Source of the DNA: Streptomyces sp. NBC_01304
GTDB lineage: Bacteria; Actinomycetota; Actinomycetes; Streptomycetales; Streptomycetaceae
Reading direction: 5' to 3'
Assembly (NCBI RefSeq): GCF_035975855.1
Contig: NZ_CP109055.1
Location: 1,426,001 to 1,490,000, forward strand
DNA length: 64,000 bases
The position numbers were made by a program, and so were the translations under genes. The notes under the pieces were generated by a model, which was not told the origin of the DNA, did not search any database, and saw nothing but the letters and a program-made list of their open reading frames with translations. Shown here piece by piece: positions 1-9,332 of this stretch (positions within the stretch are counted from its first letter, which is position 1; the number at the start of each line of letters is the position of its first letter).

Positions 1-304
1 CGCCGCCGCCGGTCGCCATCAGGAAGGTGATGGGCAGGTCGGGGCGGTGCGGGTCGAAGTACAACGGCCGCATGATCTGCAGGGGCGACTTCTGGTAGTG
101 CGAGACGAGTTCGGTACGCTCCCCGACCTTGGCGAACCCCAGTTCCAGGAGCCCGATCTTGCCGGGCCGGCCGACCCCGAGCGTGTCGGGGCGGCCGGCG
201 TGCCGCAGTACCTGGGGCGGGACCCGGGCCGGCTCGTAGTGCTCGGGAGAGAGCCGGGGCACGGCCGGTGGAGTGTCCGTGGGGAGGTCCCGCTCGGTGG
301 CCAT
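1..304 (-). CDS. ureD: Urease accessory protein UreD, 5' part (runs off left edge)
   Basis: The first 101 codons are visible. UreD is the scaffold that binds apo-urease with UreF and UreG while nickel is inserted. The stretch around residues 67-90 (SHYQKSPLQIMRPLYFDP, then a Gly-rich turn) is the conserved start of the UreD family. It begins 5 bases after the ureG stop, with only a weak ribosome site, so translation is probably coupled to ureG. It is the last gene of the operon seen here; its C-terminus lies outside the window. Confidence 0.93.
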   Translation of the reverse strand, partial: MATERDLPTDTPPAVPRLSPEHYEPARVPPQVLRHAGRPDTLGVGRPGKIGLLELGFAKVGERTELVSHYQKSPLQIMRPLYFDPHRPDLPITFLMATGGG

Positions 305-309
305 GACGC

Positions 310-930
310 TCACGCGGGGACCTTGCGGAAGGTCATCAGGAAGTCCGCGATCTTGTCGAGGCCTTCGCCGGTCAGGCAGTTGGTGAGTACGACGGGGCGG
401 CCCTCGCGGACCCGCTCGGCGTCGGACTCCATGACGCCCAGGTCGCACCGTACGTACTGCGCGATGTCGATCTTGTTGATGACCAGCAGATCCGACTCGG
501 TGATGCCCGGCCCGCGCTTGCGCGGCATCTTCTCGCCCTCGGCCGTGTCCAGGACGAACAGGAACAGGTCGACCAGGACCGGGCTGAAGGTAAGGGTCAG
601 GTTGTCGCCGCCCGACTCGAAGAGCAGGGTGTCGATGTCCGGGAAGGCTTCGAGGAGTTCGGCCCCCGCGGCCAGGTTCATCGTCGGGTCGTCGCGTACC
701 GCGGTGTGCGGGCAGGCGCCGGTCTCCACCCCGACCACCCGCTCCGGGGCGAGCATCCCGGCCAGGGTGCGCCGTACGTGGTGGGCGTCCTCCTGGGTGT
801 AGATGTCGTTGGTGATGACCGCGGGCCGGTGGCCGCGCTCGATCAGGACCGGCACAAGGGCCTCGATCAGCGCGGTCTTGCCCGAGCCGACGGGCCCGCC
901 GATGCCGACCCGCAGCACGTTGTCTGTCAT
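310..930 (-). CDS. ureG: Urease accessory GTPase UreG
   Basis: A 206-residue SIMIBI-class GTPase that powers nickel delivery to urease. The P-loop GPVGSGKT is at residues 12-19. The Cys-Pro-His nickel/zinc motif lies in the segment GACPHTA, and the base-recognition motif NKID is present. A longer upstream reading frame exists, but this ATG gives the family start (MTDNVLRVGIGG) and normal length. There is no N-terminal His-rich extension of the kind some UreG proteins use when UreE is absent. It lies between ureF and ureD in a tight operon. Confidence 0.96.
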   Translation of the reverse strand: MTDNVLRVGIGGPVGSGKTALIEALVPVLIERGHRPAVITNDIYTQEDAHHVRRTLAGMLAPERVVGVETGACPHTAVRDDPTMNLAAGAELLEAFPDIDTLLFESGGDNLTLTFSPVLVDLFLFVLDTAEGEKMPRKRGPGITESDLLVINKIDIAQYVRCDLGVMESDAERVREGRPVVLTNCLTGEGLDKIADFLMTFRKVPA

Positions 931-979
931 CAGGTGCGTCTTCTCTCTCTGCTGGTTGCCAGGAGGCTTCTGCTGGTTG

Positions 980-1669
980 CTAGGAGGCGAACAGCCGTGC
1001 CTCGGCCCGCTCGTGGCGGCCGGACATGGCATCCGCCAGGGGTACGCAGCCGCCGATGTCGGCGAGGTCGCGCACGACCGCGTCCGCCGTAACCTCGGCG
1101 ATCACGGGAGCGGTCGTGCGCAGCACCACCTGCGCCTTGCGGTGGTCGGTGAGCCGCAGCCGCAGCGCGGCCCCCACGAAGCTCGTACAGAACGCGAACA
1201 GGTCGCTCGCCACGGCCTGTTCGACGGGCACGCCGGCCGCCGCGTAGGCGATGCCCGCCGCGACGGCCTGGCAGCAAGGGGTCTGCTTGGCGGCCACGAG
1301 TTCCGCGTACCGGTCGAGCTCCGCACCGCCCACCGACTCCTGGGCGATGTCCAGGAGTTGGCGTCCGGTGCGGGTGGCGGCCAGGCGCAGTTCCCGGTTG
1401 AGCTTGGTGGCGTGCAGCCGTTGGTCGCAGTCCACGACCCGCGCCCAGTCCCCCGCACGGGCGGCCCGGTGCGCCACCGCGAGGGCGGTGGCGTCGGCCG
1501 GGCCGACCGCGTGGCGGAGCAGATCGGCCAGGAGCTCCGGCACGGCGTCCGGGGTGACGGCCTTGGCCTGCGCATAGCCTTCGAGCCCGTGCGAGAGCGT
1601 GTAGAACCCGCTGGGGAAGGCCGAGTCGGTCAGCTGGAGGCTGACCAACAGCGCGTCGAGACCCTGCAC
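980..1669 (-). CDS. ureF: Urease accessory protein UreF
   Basis: A 229-residue all-helical protein that bridges UreD and UreG in the urease activation complex. It has the family start (LQLTDSAFPSGFYTLSHGLE), the central CCQAVAAGIA region and a normal length. The start chosen is a GTG 8 bases after the ureC stop; the frame stays open further upstream inside ureC but that sequence has no UreF character. It is transcribed with ureC and ureG. Confidence 0.93.
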   Translation of the reverse strand: MQGLDALLVSLQLTDSAFPSGFYTLSHGLEGYAQAKAVTPDAVPELLADLLRHAVGPADATALAVAHRAARAGDWARVVDCDQRLHATKLNRELRLAATRTGRQLLDIAQESVGGAELDRYAELVAAKQTPCCQAVAAGIAYAAAGVPVEQAVASDLFAFCTSFVGAALRLRLTDHRKAQVVLRTTAPVIAEVTADAVVRDLADIGGCVPLADAMSGRHERAEARLFAS

Positions 1670-1677
1670 CGGACCGC

Positions 1678-3402
1678 TCACGCCAGGTAGAACAGCTGGG
1701 CCAGCGGGAGCGTCTGGGCCGGCTCGATGGTGGCGATCTCGCCGTCGAGCTTCACCTTGTACGTCTCCGGGTCGACCTCGACCTTCGGGGTGCGGTCGTT
1801 GAGGACCATGTGCTGCTTGCCGACGGAGCGGCAGTGCTTGACCGGCAGCACCAGCGAGTCGAGGCCCAGCTTCTCGGGGATGCCCGCGTCGATGCCCGCC
1901 TGCGACATGAACGTCACCCGGGTCGACTGCTTGGCCTTGCCCAGGGCGCCGAACATGGGCCGGAAGTAGACCGGCTGCGGCGTGGGCAGCGAGGCGTTGG
2001 GGTCGCCCATCTGCGCCCAGTTGATCAGGCCGCCCTTGATCACGAGGCGCGGCTTGGCGGCGAACGAGCCGGTCGGCCACAGCACGATGTCGGCGATCTT
2101 GCCGGTCTCGAGGGAGCCGATGTGCTCGGCGGTGCCGGTTGCGATCGCCGGGTTGATGGTGAGCTTGGCGAGGTAGCGAAGGACCCGGAAGTTGTCGTTG
2201 TGCTCGTGGTCGCCGTCGAGCTTGCCGCGCTGGTCCTTGCAGTGGTGCGCGGTCTGGAAGGCACGGGCGAAGGACTCGCCGATGCGGCCCATGGCCTGCG
2301 AGTCCGAGGAGAAGATCGAGATGACGCCCTCGTCGTGCAGGACGGTCTCGGCGGCGATGGTCTCGGCGCGCACCCGGGAGTCGGCGAAGGAGACGTCCTC
2401 GGGGATGTCGCGGCTCAGGTGGTGGCAGACCATCACCATGTCGAGCAGCTCGTCGACCGAGTTGACCGTGTACGGCAGAGTCGGGTTGGTCGAGGCGGGC
2501 AGCACGTTGGGCTCGCCCGCCACCCGCATGATGTCGGGTGCGTGACCGCCGCCCGCGCCCTCGGAGTGGAAGGTGTGGATGGTGCGGCCGTCGATCGCGG
2601 AGCGGGTGTCCTCGAAGTAGCCGCCCTCGTTCAGGGTGTCGGTGTGCACGGCGACCTGGATGTCGTACTCGTCGGCGACCGTGAGGGCGCAGTCCAGGGC
2701 GGCCGGGGTGGTGCCCCAGTCCTCGTGGACCTTGAGTCCGCAGGCGCCGGCCTCGATCTGCTCGACGAGGGCGCCGGGCAACGAGCTGTTGCCCTTGCCG
2801 AGGAGGCCGGTGTTGACCGGCATGTCCTCGACGGCCTCGAACATCCGGGCAAGGTTCCAGGCGCCGGGGGTGCTGGTGACGCCGTTGGTGCCGTCGGCCG
2901 GGCCGGTGCCACCGCCGATCATGGTGGTGATGCCGTTGGACAGCGCGGGCAGGGCCTGCTGCGGCGAGATGAAGTGGATGTGGCTGTCGATGCCGCCCGC
3001 GGTGGCGATCTGGTGCTCGCCCGCGATGACTTCGGTGCCGGGGCCGATGACCAGGCGGGGGTCGACGCCGGACTGGGTGTGCGGGTTGCCGGACTTGCCG
3101 ATGCCGGCGATGCGCCCGTCCTTGATGCCGAGGTCGCCCTTGATGACGCCCAGGATCGGGTCGAGGACCACGACGTTGGTGATGACCGTGTCCAGGGCGC
3201 CCATCGCGCCGGTGGCGGACGGGTCCTGGGCCATGCCGTCGCGGACGGTCTTGCCGCCGCCGTAGACGGCCTCGTCGCCGTAGTGGCCCTCGTTGTAGTC
3301 CTTGACGACCTCGACCACGAGGTTGGTGTCGGCGAGGTGGAAGCGGTCACCGACGGTGGGGCCGAACATGTCGGTGTACTGCTTGCGGGGCAGGGTGACC
3401 AT
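1678..3402 (-). CDS. ureC: Urease catalytic subunit alpha (UreC)
   Basis: A 574-residue nickel amidohydrolase that hydrolyses urea to ammonia and carbamate. All expected active-site residues are visible: nickel ligands His141 and His143 (SHIHF), the lysine carbamylated to bridge the nickels at Lys224 (GLKVHEDW), His253 (AVHTDT), His279 ([12 protein letters not shown]), the flap His in [12 protein letters not shown], and the Asp in [10 protein letters not shown]. Length and residue spacing match the Klebsiella enzyme with an offset of 7. Its ATG overlaps the ureB stop as TGATG, so translation is coupled. Confidence 0.98.
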   Translation of the reverse strand: MVTLPRKQYTDMFGPTVGDRFHLADTNLVVEVVKDYNEGHYGDEAVYGGGKTVRDGMAQDPSATGAMGALDTVITNVVVLDPILGVIKGDLGIKDGRIAGIGKSGNPHTQSGVDPRLVIGPGTEVIAGEHQIATAGGIDSHIHFISPQQALPALSNGITTMIGGGTGPADGTNGVTSTPGAWNLARMFEAVEDMPVNTGLLGKGNSSLPGALVEQIEAGACGLKVHEDWGTTPAALDCALTVADEYDIQVAVHTDTLNEGGYFEDTRSAIDGRTIHTFHSEGAGGGHAPDIMRVAGEPNVLPASTNPTLPYTVNSVDELLDMVMVCHHLSRDIPEDVSFADSRVRAETIAAETVLHDEGVISIFSSDSQAMGRIGESFARAFQTAHHCKDQRGKLDGDHEHNDNFRVLRYLAKLTINPAIATGTAEHIGSLETGKIADIVLWPTGSFAAKPRLVIKGGLINWAQMGDPNASLPTPQPVYFRPMFGALGKAKQSTRVTFMSQAGIDAGIPEKLGLDSLVLPVKHCRSVGKQHMVLNDRTPKVEVDPETYKVKLDGEIATIEPAQTLPLAQLFYLA

Positions 3403-3791
3403 CAGTTGTCGCCTTCCTTGCGTGCGCCCTTGAAGCCGCGCTCGACCGCGCGGGCCATGGCCTTGGTGCGGGTGTCCCCGGCGGTGACCCCGCCGGCGGT
3501 GAGGTTGCTGAAGCCGATCAGCCGCTGGTGGCCCGCGTAAGCGGTCAGCTCGACATCACGCGTGGCACCCGGCTCGAAGCGCACCGAGGTGCCCGCGGGG
3601 ATGTCGAGGTGCATGCCGAACGCGGCGTTGCGGTCGAAGTCGAGCGCCCGGTTGGCCTCGAAGAAGTGGTAGTGCGAGCCGACCTGGATCGCGCGGTCAC
3701 CGGTGTTGCTCACGGTGACCTTGGCCTTGGCCCTACCGGCGTTGAGCTCGATGTCTCCGTCGCCGTACAGATATTTGGCGCCACCCGACAT
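3402..3791 (-). CDS. ureB: Urease subunit beta (UreB)
   Basis: A 129-residue structural subunit of urease. The family core is present: GDIELNAGR near the start, then [11 protein letters not shown] and [11 protein letters not shown]. It carries about 25 extra C-terminal residues rich in Arg, Lys and Gly, which is common in actinobacterial UreB. A strong ribosome site (AGGAGG) precedes the ATG. The stop overlaps the ureC start by one base. A 15-base gap separates it from the CbiX-like gene upstream. Confidence 0.96.
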   Translation of the reverse strand: MSGGAKYLYGDGDIELNAGRAKAKVTVSNTGDRAIQVGSHYHFFEANRALDFDRNAAFGMHLDIPAGTSVRFEPGATRDVELTAYAGHQRLIGFSNLTAGGVTAGDTRTKAMARAVERGFKGARKEGDN

Positions 3792-3806
3792 GGCGGCCTC
3801 CTGTTC

Positions 3807-4598
3807 TCAGTGGTGGGTGTGGGGGGAGGTGCCCGGGCCGTGCGAGTGGGCGTATCCGTGCCCGTGCTCGGCGTCCCGGCCGGCAGCGATGCCGTTGTCT
3901 CCATGGGCGAGGCGGTGCAGCGCCTCAGCGGTGCGGGCGGCGATGACGCCGTCGATGGCGGACGCGCTGAGCAGCGGCCCGCCGTCCTCGGCTCCGGCGA
4001 CCTGTTCGGCGCCCGAGGGACCGAAGGCCGCCGGGATCATGACCACGCGTTCGGCGCCGAGCAGCCGGCAGCGCTCGGCCCCTTCGGCGAGGCCGGGGTC
4101 ACCGGCCGCGAACGCGACCTCGACCAGGCGGTGTTGGCCGTACTGGCGCACGAGGCGGGCGACGCGGAACAGGTCGGCGTCCTCGAAGGGACCCGCGGCG
4201 GGGGCGGTGACGAGGATCGCGGTCCGTGGGGCGTCCGGCGCGGCGGGCTTGCCCGCAGCAGCCATACCCCCGACCGCTTTGCCCGCGGCGGCGCGCAGCC
4301 AGCCGGTGAGATGGTCCTTGGTGCCGAACGGCTCGCTGAGCACCAGCCGTCCGGCGCCTTCGCCCTCGGCCAGCCAGTGCAGGGCGCGGGCCGTGTCGGC
4401 GATCAGCTTGGGGTCACGGCCGAGCGTCATCGGTACGACGCACACCGGCCCTTCGCCGGCGGCCAGGGCCTCGGCCACCGCGTCGAGCAGCGGACGCCCA
4501 CCGGGCACTGCCGTGAACCCGGGGGTTGTGCCGCCCAGTTCGTGCCCGCCGGCGAGCACCTGCGTCGCAGCGCTCTGCCCGGCCACCGCGGTCGCCAC
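3807..4598 (-). CDS. CbiX-like sirohydrochlorin chelatase family protein with His-rich tail
   Basis: A 263-residue protein encoded between ureA and ureB. The body has two CbiX-type repeats, recognisable as GGHELGGTTPGF, the VVPMTLGRDP segment and the later AERVVMIPAAFGPSG segment. The usual N-terminal catalytic GHGSR is replaced by GGHELGG. The last 22 residues hold seven histidines (HGHGYAHSHG...HTHH), like the nickel-binding tails of UreE or HypB. The GTG start lies 2 bases after the ureA stop, so it is part of the urease operon. CbiX/CfbA enzymes insert cobalt or nickel into sirohydrochlorin. Here, with no ureE in the visible operon, I infer a nickel-handling role. The family call is firm; the role is inference. 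Confidence 0.8.
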   Translation of the reverse strand: MATAVAGQSAATQVLAGGHELGGTTPGFTAVPGGRPLLDAVAEALAAGEGPVCVVPMTLGRDPKLIADTARALHWLAEGEGAGRLVLSEPFGTKDHLTGWLRAAAGKAVGGMAAAGKPAAPDAPRTAILVTAPAAGPFEDADLFRVARLVRQYGQHRLVEVAFAAGDPGLAEGAERCRLLGAERVVMIPAAFGPSGAEQVAGAEDGGPLLSASAIDGVIAARTAEALHRLAHGDNGIAAGRDAEHGHGYAHSHGPGTSPHTHH

Positions 4599-4600
4599 CG

Positions 4601-4906
4601 TCAGGCGCCGACGGGGTCGTGGCAGGACACCAGCTTGGTGCCGTCCGGGAAGGTCGCCTCGATCTGGATCAAGGCCGCCATGTCCCGTACGCCGTCCATG
4701 ACTTCGCCGCCCGTGACGACGCCCTTGCCGATCTCCATGCACTCCGCCACGGTCTTGCCGTCGCGTGCGCCCTCCAGGATGGCCTCGCTGATGAGGGCCA
4801 CGGCCTCGCTGTAGTTGAGCTTCAGACCGCGGTCGCGGCGCTTTCGGGCCAGGTCGGCCACGATGTAGACGTACAGCTTGTCGATCTCGCGCGGGGCAAG
4901 ATTCAT
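4601..4906 (-). CDS. ureA: Urease subunit gamma (UreA)
   Basis: A 101-residue small structural subunit of urease. It begins [11 protein letters not shown] and carries the family segments [14 protein letters not shown] and [13 protein letters not shown] near the end. The length is exact for the family. It is the first structural gene, 61 bases after the urea transporter stop, and its stop sits 2 bases before the GTG of the CbiX-like gene. Confidence 0.97.
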   Translation of the reverse strand: MNLAPREIDKLYVYIVADLARKRRDRGLKLNYSEAVALISEAILEGARDGKTVAECMEIGKGVVTGGEVMDGVRDMAALIQIEATFPDGTKLVSCHDPVGA

Positions 4907-4967
4907 GGACGTACTCGCTTTCGGTTCCGGATGACGCCGGTCAGGCCCTCACCTGACGGCTGGTCGG

Positions 4968-5996
4968 TCAGGTCCTGTGCAGGCGGTTCAAAGAGGGCAC
5001 GGCCGCGACGAACGCGAGGGCCGTCAGGACGAACGGCCAGGTGAAGGTGTGCCCGCCGAAGGGGTCGAAGAAGGTGCTCATGGTGGCCGTGAGGCCGGTC
5101 GCGGCGGCCGCGCCGATCACCGCGTAGACCACGCTCCACGCGCTGACGGTCAGGAAGACCCCGCACAGCGCCATCGCGACGAGGACCGCGTTGTATCCCA
5201 TCAGGCCCTGCTCGATACCGTTGGTGGGCGAGCCGAGCGCCCAGGCGGTGAAGATGCCGGTGAGGCTGCCGACGCAGGCCATGATCCCCGCGGTGCGGCT
5301 GGCCCAGAAGATCCCGGCGAGGAAGATCAGGCCGACGTACCACTGCGGCATGAAGAAGATCTGGCCGATGTTGGCGAAGAACGCGTGCCACAGGTCGTGC
5401 CAGCCCAGATGCGTGGTGTCGGTGCTCGCCTTCGCCAACTCCGAGAGCCCGGGGCCCTGGTGCCATACCCGCTCGAAGCTGGGGGCCGCGATCGTCATGG
5501 CGCTGGCCATGATGCAGAACGGGATGGTGAAGGTGGGGATGTTCCAGGTGGCGAGGATGTTCGCGAGCGCGGAGGTGAGCACGACCACGACGACGCAGCC
5601 GCCGATGGCGAGCAGCACGGTGGAGAGGTGGTCTTCCCCGAGGAAGACGGCGTACCCGGTGGCGACCAGCGTGCCGTTGAACCCTTCGAGTCCCGAGGCG
5701 ATGCGTCCGCGGTCCGCGCCCAACGCGTAGGCGGTGGCGGTGGAGACGGCGGTGCCGAGCAGCCCGTAGAGGCCGTATTCCCACTTGGCGGCGAACAGCG
5801 CGGCGACGAAGAAGACGCCTGTGATCGCGCTCGGCATGAAGTCGACCTGGGCGACGCCCGTGAGGGTCTCACGGGCGAACTGAACGACCTGGGTGCCGGC
5901 GGACTGCGGGAGTCGCTCCTGCTCCTGGTCGGTGGCCTGTCCGATGGCTGAGGCTTCCCTTGCTTGTGGTGATGCAGGACGTGGATGCAGGAGCAT
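4968..5996 (-). CDS. Urea transporter (UT family)
   Basis: A 342-residue membrane protein with about ten hydrophobic segments. It has the two halves typical of urea channels, each with its signature: LEGFNGTLVATG in the first half and MGYNAVLVAMAL in the second. This family lets urea diffuse into the cell. It is the first gene of the urease block, which supports urea as substrate. The N-terminal 35 residues are polar and may not all be translated; the ATG at 5996 gives the longest version. Confidence 0.93.
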   Translation of the reverse strand: MLLHPRPASPQAREASAIGQATDQEQERLPQSAGTQVVQFARETLTGVAQVDFMPSAITGVFFVAALFAAKWEYGLYGLLGTAVSTATAYALGADRGRIASGLEGFNGTLVATGYAVFLGEDHLSTVLLAIGGCVVVVVLTSALANILATWNIPTFTIPFCIMASAMTIAAPSFERVWHQGPGLSELAKASTDTTHLGWHDLWHAFFANIGQIFFMPQWYVGLIFLAGIFWASRTAGIMACVGSLTGIFTAWALGSPTNGIEQGLMGYNAVLVAMALCGVFLTVSAWSVVYAVIGAAAATGLTATMSTFFDPFGGHTFTWPFVLTALAFVAAVPSLNRLHRT

Positions 5997-6025
5997 TTAG
6001 GCATAGTTGGGCGGTTTATCCCTGT

Positions 6026-6054
6026 ATGAAATAGCTGAAGTGCTTAGATTTCAT
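6026..6054. promoter_or_regulatory. Inverted repeat upstream of the urea transporter/urease operon
   Basis: A perfect 7-base inverted repeat, ATGAAAT at 6026-6032 and ATTTCAT at 6048-6054, spaced by 15 bases. It lies in an unusually A+T-rich patch (about 6005-6090) between the divergent urea transporter and sugar kinase genes. It may be an operator for the operon. I could not fit it to the GlnR half-site pattern or to a Nur box, so the regulator is unknown. Confidence 0.35.
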
Positions 6055-6214
6055 CGAAAGAGCCTCTAATTCAGCTAATAGGGACCAGGGTTGGGTCGAC
6101 TCGGAGCGTCGCCCGGCCTGGGCAGCGCGAGGCCGCCGTGCGAGCCTGACCCCTGCCGTTCGCTGTCCGCCCTTCGCTGTCTGCCGCACTGCCCCGATCC
6201 GGAAGGAATCCCTT

Positions 6215-7147
6215 GTGATCGTCGTCGCCGGTGAAGCCCTGATCGACCTGGTCCCGCAGGCCGGCGGCGATGTGCTCGCGCCCTTGCGGCCCGCGCGCGG
6301 CGGCGGCCCGTACAACACGGCCGTCGCGCTCGGCCGGCTCGGCGCGGAGGTCGGCTTCTGCTCGCGGATCTCCACCGACGCCTTCGGACAGGCCCTGGTC
6401 GGGCACCTGCGCGACGAGGGCGTCGACGTCTCGCTGGTGCAGCGCGGACCGGAGCCCACCACGCTGGCCCTGGCCGCGCTCGACGAACACGGGGCGGCGG
6501 CGTACAGCTTCTATGTCGAGGGCAGCGCGGACCGGCTCTTCGCGACACCGGGCGAGGCTCAACTGCCCGGCAGCGTACGGGCGTTGTCGTTCGGTACGTG
6601 CTCGCTGGCGCTCGAGCCCGGGGCGAGCGCGTACGAGGAGCTGATGCGGCGCGAGGCCGGGCGCGGGGTGTTCGTCGCGCTCGACCCGAACATCCGGGCC
6701 GGGCTGATCCCGGACGCGGACGCCTATCGGGCCCGGTTCAAGTCCTGGCTGCCGCATGTGTCGCTGCTCAAGCTGAGCGAGGAGGACGCCCAGTGGCTCG
6801 GCCCGGACGTGCCGGGGTGGCTGGCGGCGGGGCCCGCGGCGGTCGTGGTCACGCGGGGCGCGGGCGGGCTCACCGTCTTCACCCGGGGCGGCGGCGAGGT
6901 GTCCGTGCCGGGCGAGCGGGTCGAGGTCGTGGACACCATCGGGGCCGGGGACACGGTCAACGCGGCGCTGCTGCACGACCTTTCGCTGCGGGACGCACTG
7001 TCGGCGGACGCCATGGACGCGCTGCCTGCGGAAGTGTGGCGGAAGGTGCTCGCCTACGCCGCGCGGGCCGCCGCGGTCACCTGCTCGCGGGCGGGGGCCG
7101 AACCGCCGTACGCCACAGAGGTGGGAGGTTCCGAGTACCGGGGGTAA
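6215..7147 (+). CDS. PfkB-family carbohydrate kinase (fructokinase-like)
   Basis: A 310-residue sugar kinase of the ribokinase fold, starting at GTG. The first PfkB signature is GGGPYNTAVALGRLG near residue 30. The second is DTIGAGDTVNAALL near residue 245, with the catalytic Asp in GAGD. The family phosphorylates fructose, ribose or similar sugars with ATP; the exact sugar cannot be read from the sequence. It stands alone, with no transporter or regulator beside it, divergent from the urea transporter. Confidence 0.88.
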   Translation: MIVVAGEALIDLVPQAGGDVLAPLRPARGGGPYNTAVALGRLGAEVGFCSRISTDAFGQALVGHLRDEGVDVSLVQRGPEPTTLALAALDEHGAAAYSFYVEGSADRLFATPGEAQLPGSVRALSFGTCSLALEPGASAYEELMRREAGRGVFVALDPNIRAGLIPDADAYRARFKSWLPHVSLLKLSEEDAQWLGPDVPGWLAAGPAAVVVTRGAGGLTVFTRGGGEVSVPGERVEVVDTIGAGDTVNAALLHDLSLRDALSADAMDALPAEVWRKVLAYAARAAAVTCSRAGAEPPYATEVGGSEYRG

Positions 7148-7280
7148 CGGCGGGTTTCCGACTTTCACAGGGTCTTTTCACAAGGTGACGGGAACCCAGG
7201 AGGCCCTTCGTCCGACCACTTCCGTGAGAGGCAGGCGCACCGTCCTGCGTACGGGGTCCCGGGAAGGTCGGAGGATTGTG

Positions 7281-8474
7281 ATGCAGAGCCAGGTGCCGGT
7301 GACGTACGGGTTGCCGCACTGTCCGCACGGAATGCGCGAAGTGCGGGACCAGATAGCGGAATTCGTACGCCGCCGGATCGTCCCGCGCGAAGACGTCCTC
7401 GACCGCGGTGGCTCCGATGCGACGGCAGCTCTGCGCACGCTGCAGGGCGCGGCGCGGCAACAGGGCCTGTGGGCGCTGCCGCTGCCCGTCGGTATCGGCG
7501 GCCAGGGCCTGCCGCTCGCCCTGTACGCGCCGCTGGCCGAGGCCGAGGGCGCCAGCGACCACGGGCCCGCCGCGCTCGGCTCGGCCACGCTCCTCGACGC
7601 GCTGACGCTGCAGCAGCACGGCAGTCAGCGGGTGCACGACCTGTTCCTGAAGCGGCTCGTCGCCGGCGAGCTGCGCATGTCGTTCGCGATGACCGAGCCC
7701 GGCACGCCGGGCACCGAGCCCCGGCTGACCGAGGCCCGCGCCGAGCGTGCGGCGGACGGGAGTTGGCGGGTGAGCGGGCGCAAGTGGTTCGTCGGCGCGG
7801 CCGCCGAGGCCGACCTGGTCGCCGTGCTCGCCCGCACCGACGGCACGGCGCCGGACCCCGAGGGCCTGTCGCTCTTCCTGGTGCCCACCGACGCGCCGGG
7901 CTTCCAGCTGGTGCGCGAGCTTCCGGTCCTCGGCACGGGCGGACAGTGGGAGATCGAGCTGGACGAGGTCGCGGTGGATGACGACTTCCTGATCGGCGGG
8001 CGCGGCAAGGGCCTGTCGGTGGCCGGGTCCCGGCTGCAGCTCGGCCGGACGCTGAGCTGTCTGCACTGGCTCGGGCAGGCGCGGCGCGCCTTCGACCTGA
8101 TGCGCGAGCGGGCCGTGCACCGCACCCGTACGCAAGGGACGCTCGGGGACCTTCAGTTGGTGCAGAGCCATGTCTTCGAGTCGCTGCTCGCGCTGCGCAC
8201 CACCCGGCCGCTGGTGTACGAGGCGGTGGCGCGTCTCGATGCGGGCCTCGACGCGCATGTCGAGGTCGGGCTCGCGAAGGTGGCCGCCGCGCGGATGCTG
8301 CAGCAGGTCACGGACGCGGCGATCCAGGTGCACGGGGCGGCCGACCTGGGCCCGGACACGGCCCTGCCCTCGCTCTTCCGCAACGGCAGGATGGCGCGGA
8401 TCGTGGACGGGCCGGACGAGCTGCACATCACGTCGGTGGCGGGGCGGGTGCTGCGTACGGACCACGGAGTCTGA
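7281..8474 (+). CDS. Acyl-CoA dehydrogenase family flavoprotein
   Basis: A 397-residue protein with the three-part acyl-CoA dehydrogenase fold: N-terminal helical domain, the FAMTEPGTPG flavin-binding motif near residue 130, and a C-terminal domain with QVHGAADLGPDTALP. These enzymes use FAD to introduce an alpha,beta double bond in acyl-CoA or related substrates. The ATG at 7281 is preceded 6 bases upstream by GGAGG, so I prefer it to the longer frame. The C-terminal VDGPDELH segment is typical of the ACAD10/11-like branch. Substrate unknown; no fatty acid genes adjoin. Confidence 0.88.
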   Translation: MQSQVPVTYGLPHCPHGMREVRDQIAEFVRRRIVPREDVLDRGGSDATAALRTLQGAARQQGLWALPLPVGIGGQGLPLALYAPLAEAEGASDHGPAALGSATLLDALTLQQHGSQRVHDLFLKRLVAGELRMSFAMTEPGTPGTEPRLTEARAERAADGSWRVSGRKWFVGAAAEADLVAVLARTDGTAPDPEGLSLFLVPTDAPGFQLVRELPVLGTGGQWEIELDEVAVDDDFLIGGRGKGLSVAGSRLQLGRTLSCLHWLGQARRAFDLMRERAVHRTRTQGTLGDLQLVQSHVFESLLALRTTRPLVYEAVARLDAGLDAHVEVGLAKVAAARMLQQVTDAAIQVHGAADLGPDTALPSLFRNGRMARIVDGPDELHITSVAGRVLRTDHGV

Positions 8475-8663
8475 CCCGATGCCGCGCACGAACTGCCAAG
8501 GAGTCCGACCCGATCGGACCTGATCCGGCCCGGCCCCGGCCGACCCGATCTGCCGTGTCCTGAGCCGCAGTTCGGACGCGTACACCGGGGAGCGCGGGCG
8601 GACCTCCGAAAGACTGCCCGCCCTGCTTGACCCGTGGGACGCGAATGCGACGATGAGCCCTCC

Positions 8664-9332
8664 ATGACTGCTGGACGGTGTGCGCGCGCGGTACGGGCCG
8701 GGGTGTTCTCGGCCGTCTGCGTGCTGCTCGCTTCCCTCGGGCACCTGCTGATGACCGGGACCATCGTGCCCTGTTGGACCCTGATCGCCGGGGCGCTGTT
8801 CATCGGGGCCGGGGCCTGGAGTCTGGGCGGGCGCGAGCGCGGTCCGGCGATGGTCGTCATGCTCACGCTGGCCGCGCAGGCGGCGCTGCATCTCGCCTTC
8901 TCCTTGTCCCGTACGGCAGTCGGGGGCGCGCCGGGACCGCAGGGGCACGGCGCGCACGACGTGCCGTTCACCGCCGTCGGGGCCCTCGGCGCGCTGGGCC
9001 ACGACATGTCCGCCACCTCCATGAGCGCCCTGGCGATGAACGGCATGCCCACGGACGGCATTCCGGTGGGCGGGATGTTCGCCGCGCACGTGCTGGCGGC
9101 CCTGCTGAGCGGGCTGTGGCTCGCGCACGGCGAGCGGGCGACCTTCCGGATCCTGCGCGCCGTCGCCGGCTGGCTCGGCGCCCCGCTCCGGGTGCTGTTC
9201 CTGATCGCGCCGCTGCCGCGCGGTCCACGGCTGCGCATGCGCCGCGCCCGCGCCGCGCACATCCTGCGTCCCCTGCTGCTCGTCCACACCCTCACGTCCA
9301 GAGGACCACCGGCGCGGCCCGCTGTCCTGTGA
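8664..9332 (+). CDS. Integral membrane protein with Met/His-rich loop
   Basis: A 222-residue protein with about four membrane segments (roughly residues 12-30, 37-55, 61-81 and 137-155). Between the third and fourth lies a loop rich in His and Met (residues 94-141, including GHGAHD and GHDMSATSM), followed by a basic, Arg-rich C-terminal tail. Such loops often bind copper or another soft metal, but I recognise no named family. It is followed at 9470 by an ECF sigma factor, so it may be the sigma factor's membrane partner or target. Confidence 0.72.
   Translation: MTAGRCARAVRAGVFSAVCVLLASLGHLLMTGTIVPCWTLIAGALFIGAGAWSLGGRERGPAMVVMLTLAAQAALHLAFSLSRTAVGGAPGPQGHGAHDVPFTAVGALGALGHDMSATSMSALAMNGMPTDGIPVGGMFAAHVLAALLSGLWLAHGERATFRILRAVAGWLGAPLRVLFLIAPLPRGPRLRMRRARAAHILRPLLLVHTLTSRGPPARPAVL

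Noticed and set aside
1810..3540. Long open frame on the plus strand opposite ureC (about 576 codons).
   Set aside because: High G+C third positions make antisense frames stay open in Streptomyces genes; it has no start site or protein-like composition and ureC is certain.
6026..6054. Reading the inverted repeat as a GlnR or Nur box.
   Set aside because: Neither the GTNAC-N6-GNAAC pattern nor the TTGCAA dyad fits; left as an unassigned dyad.
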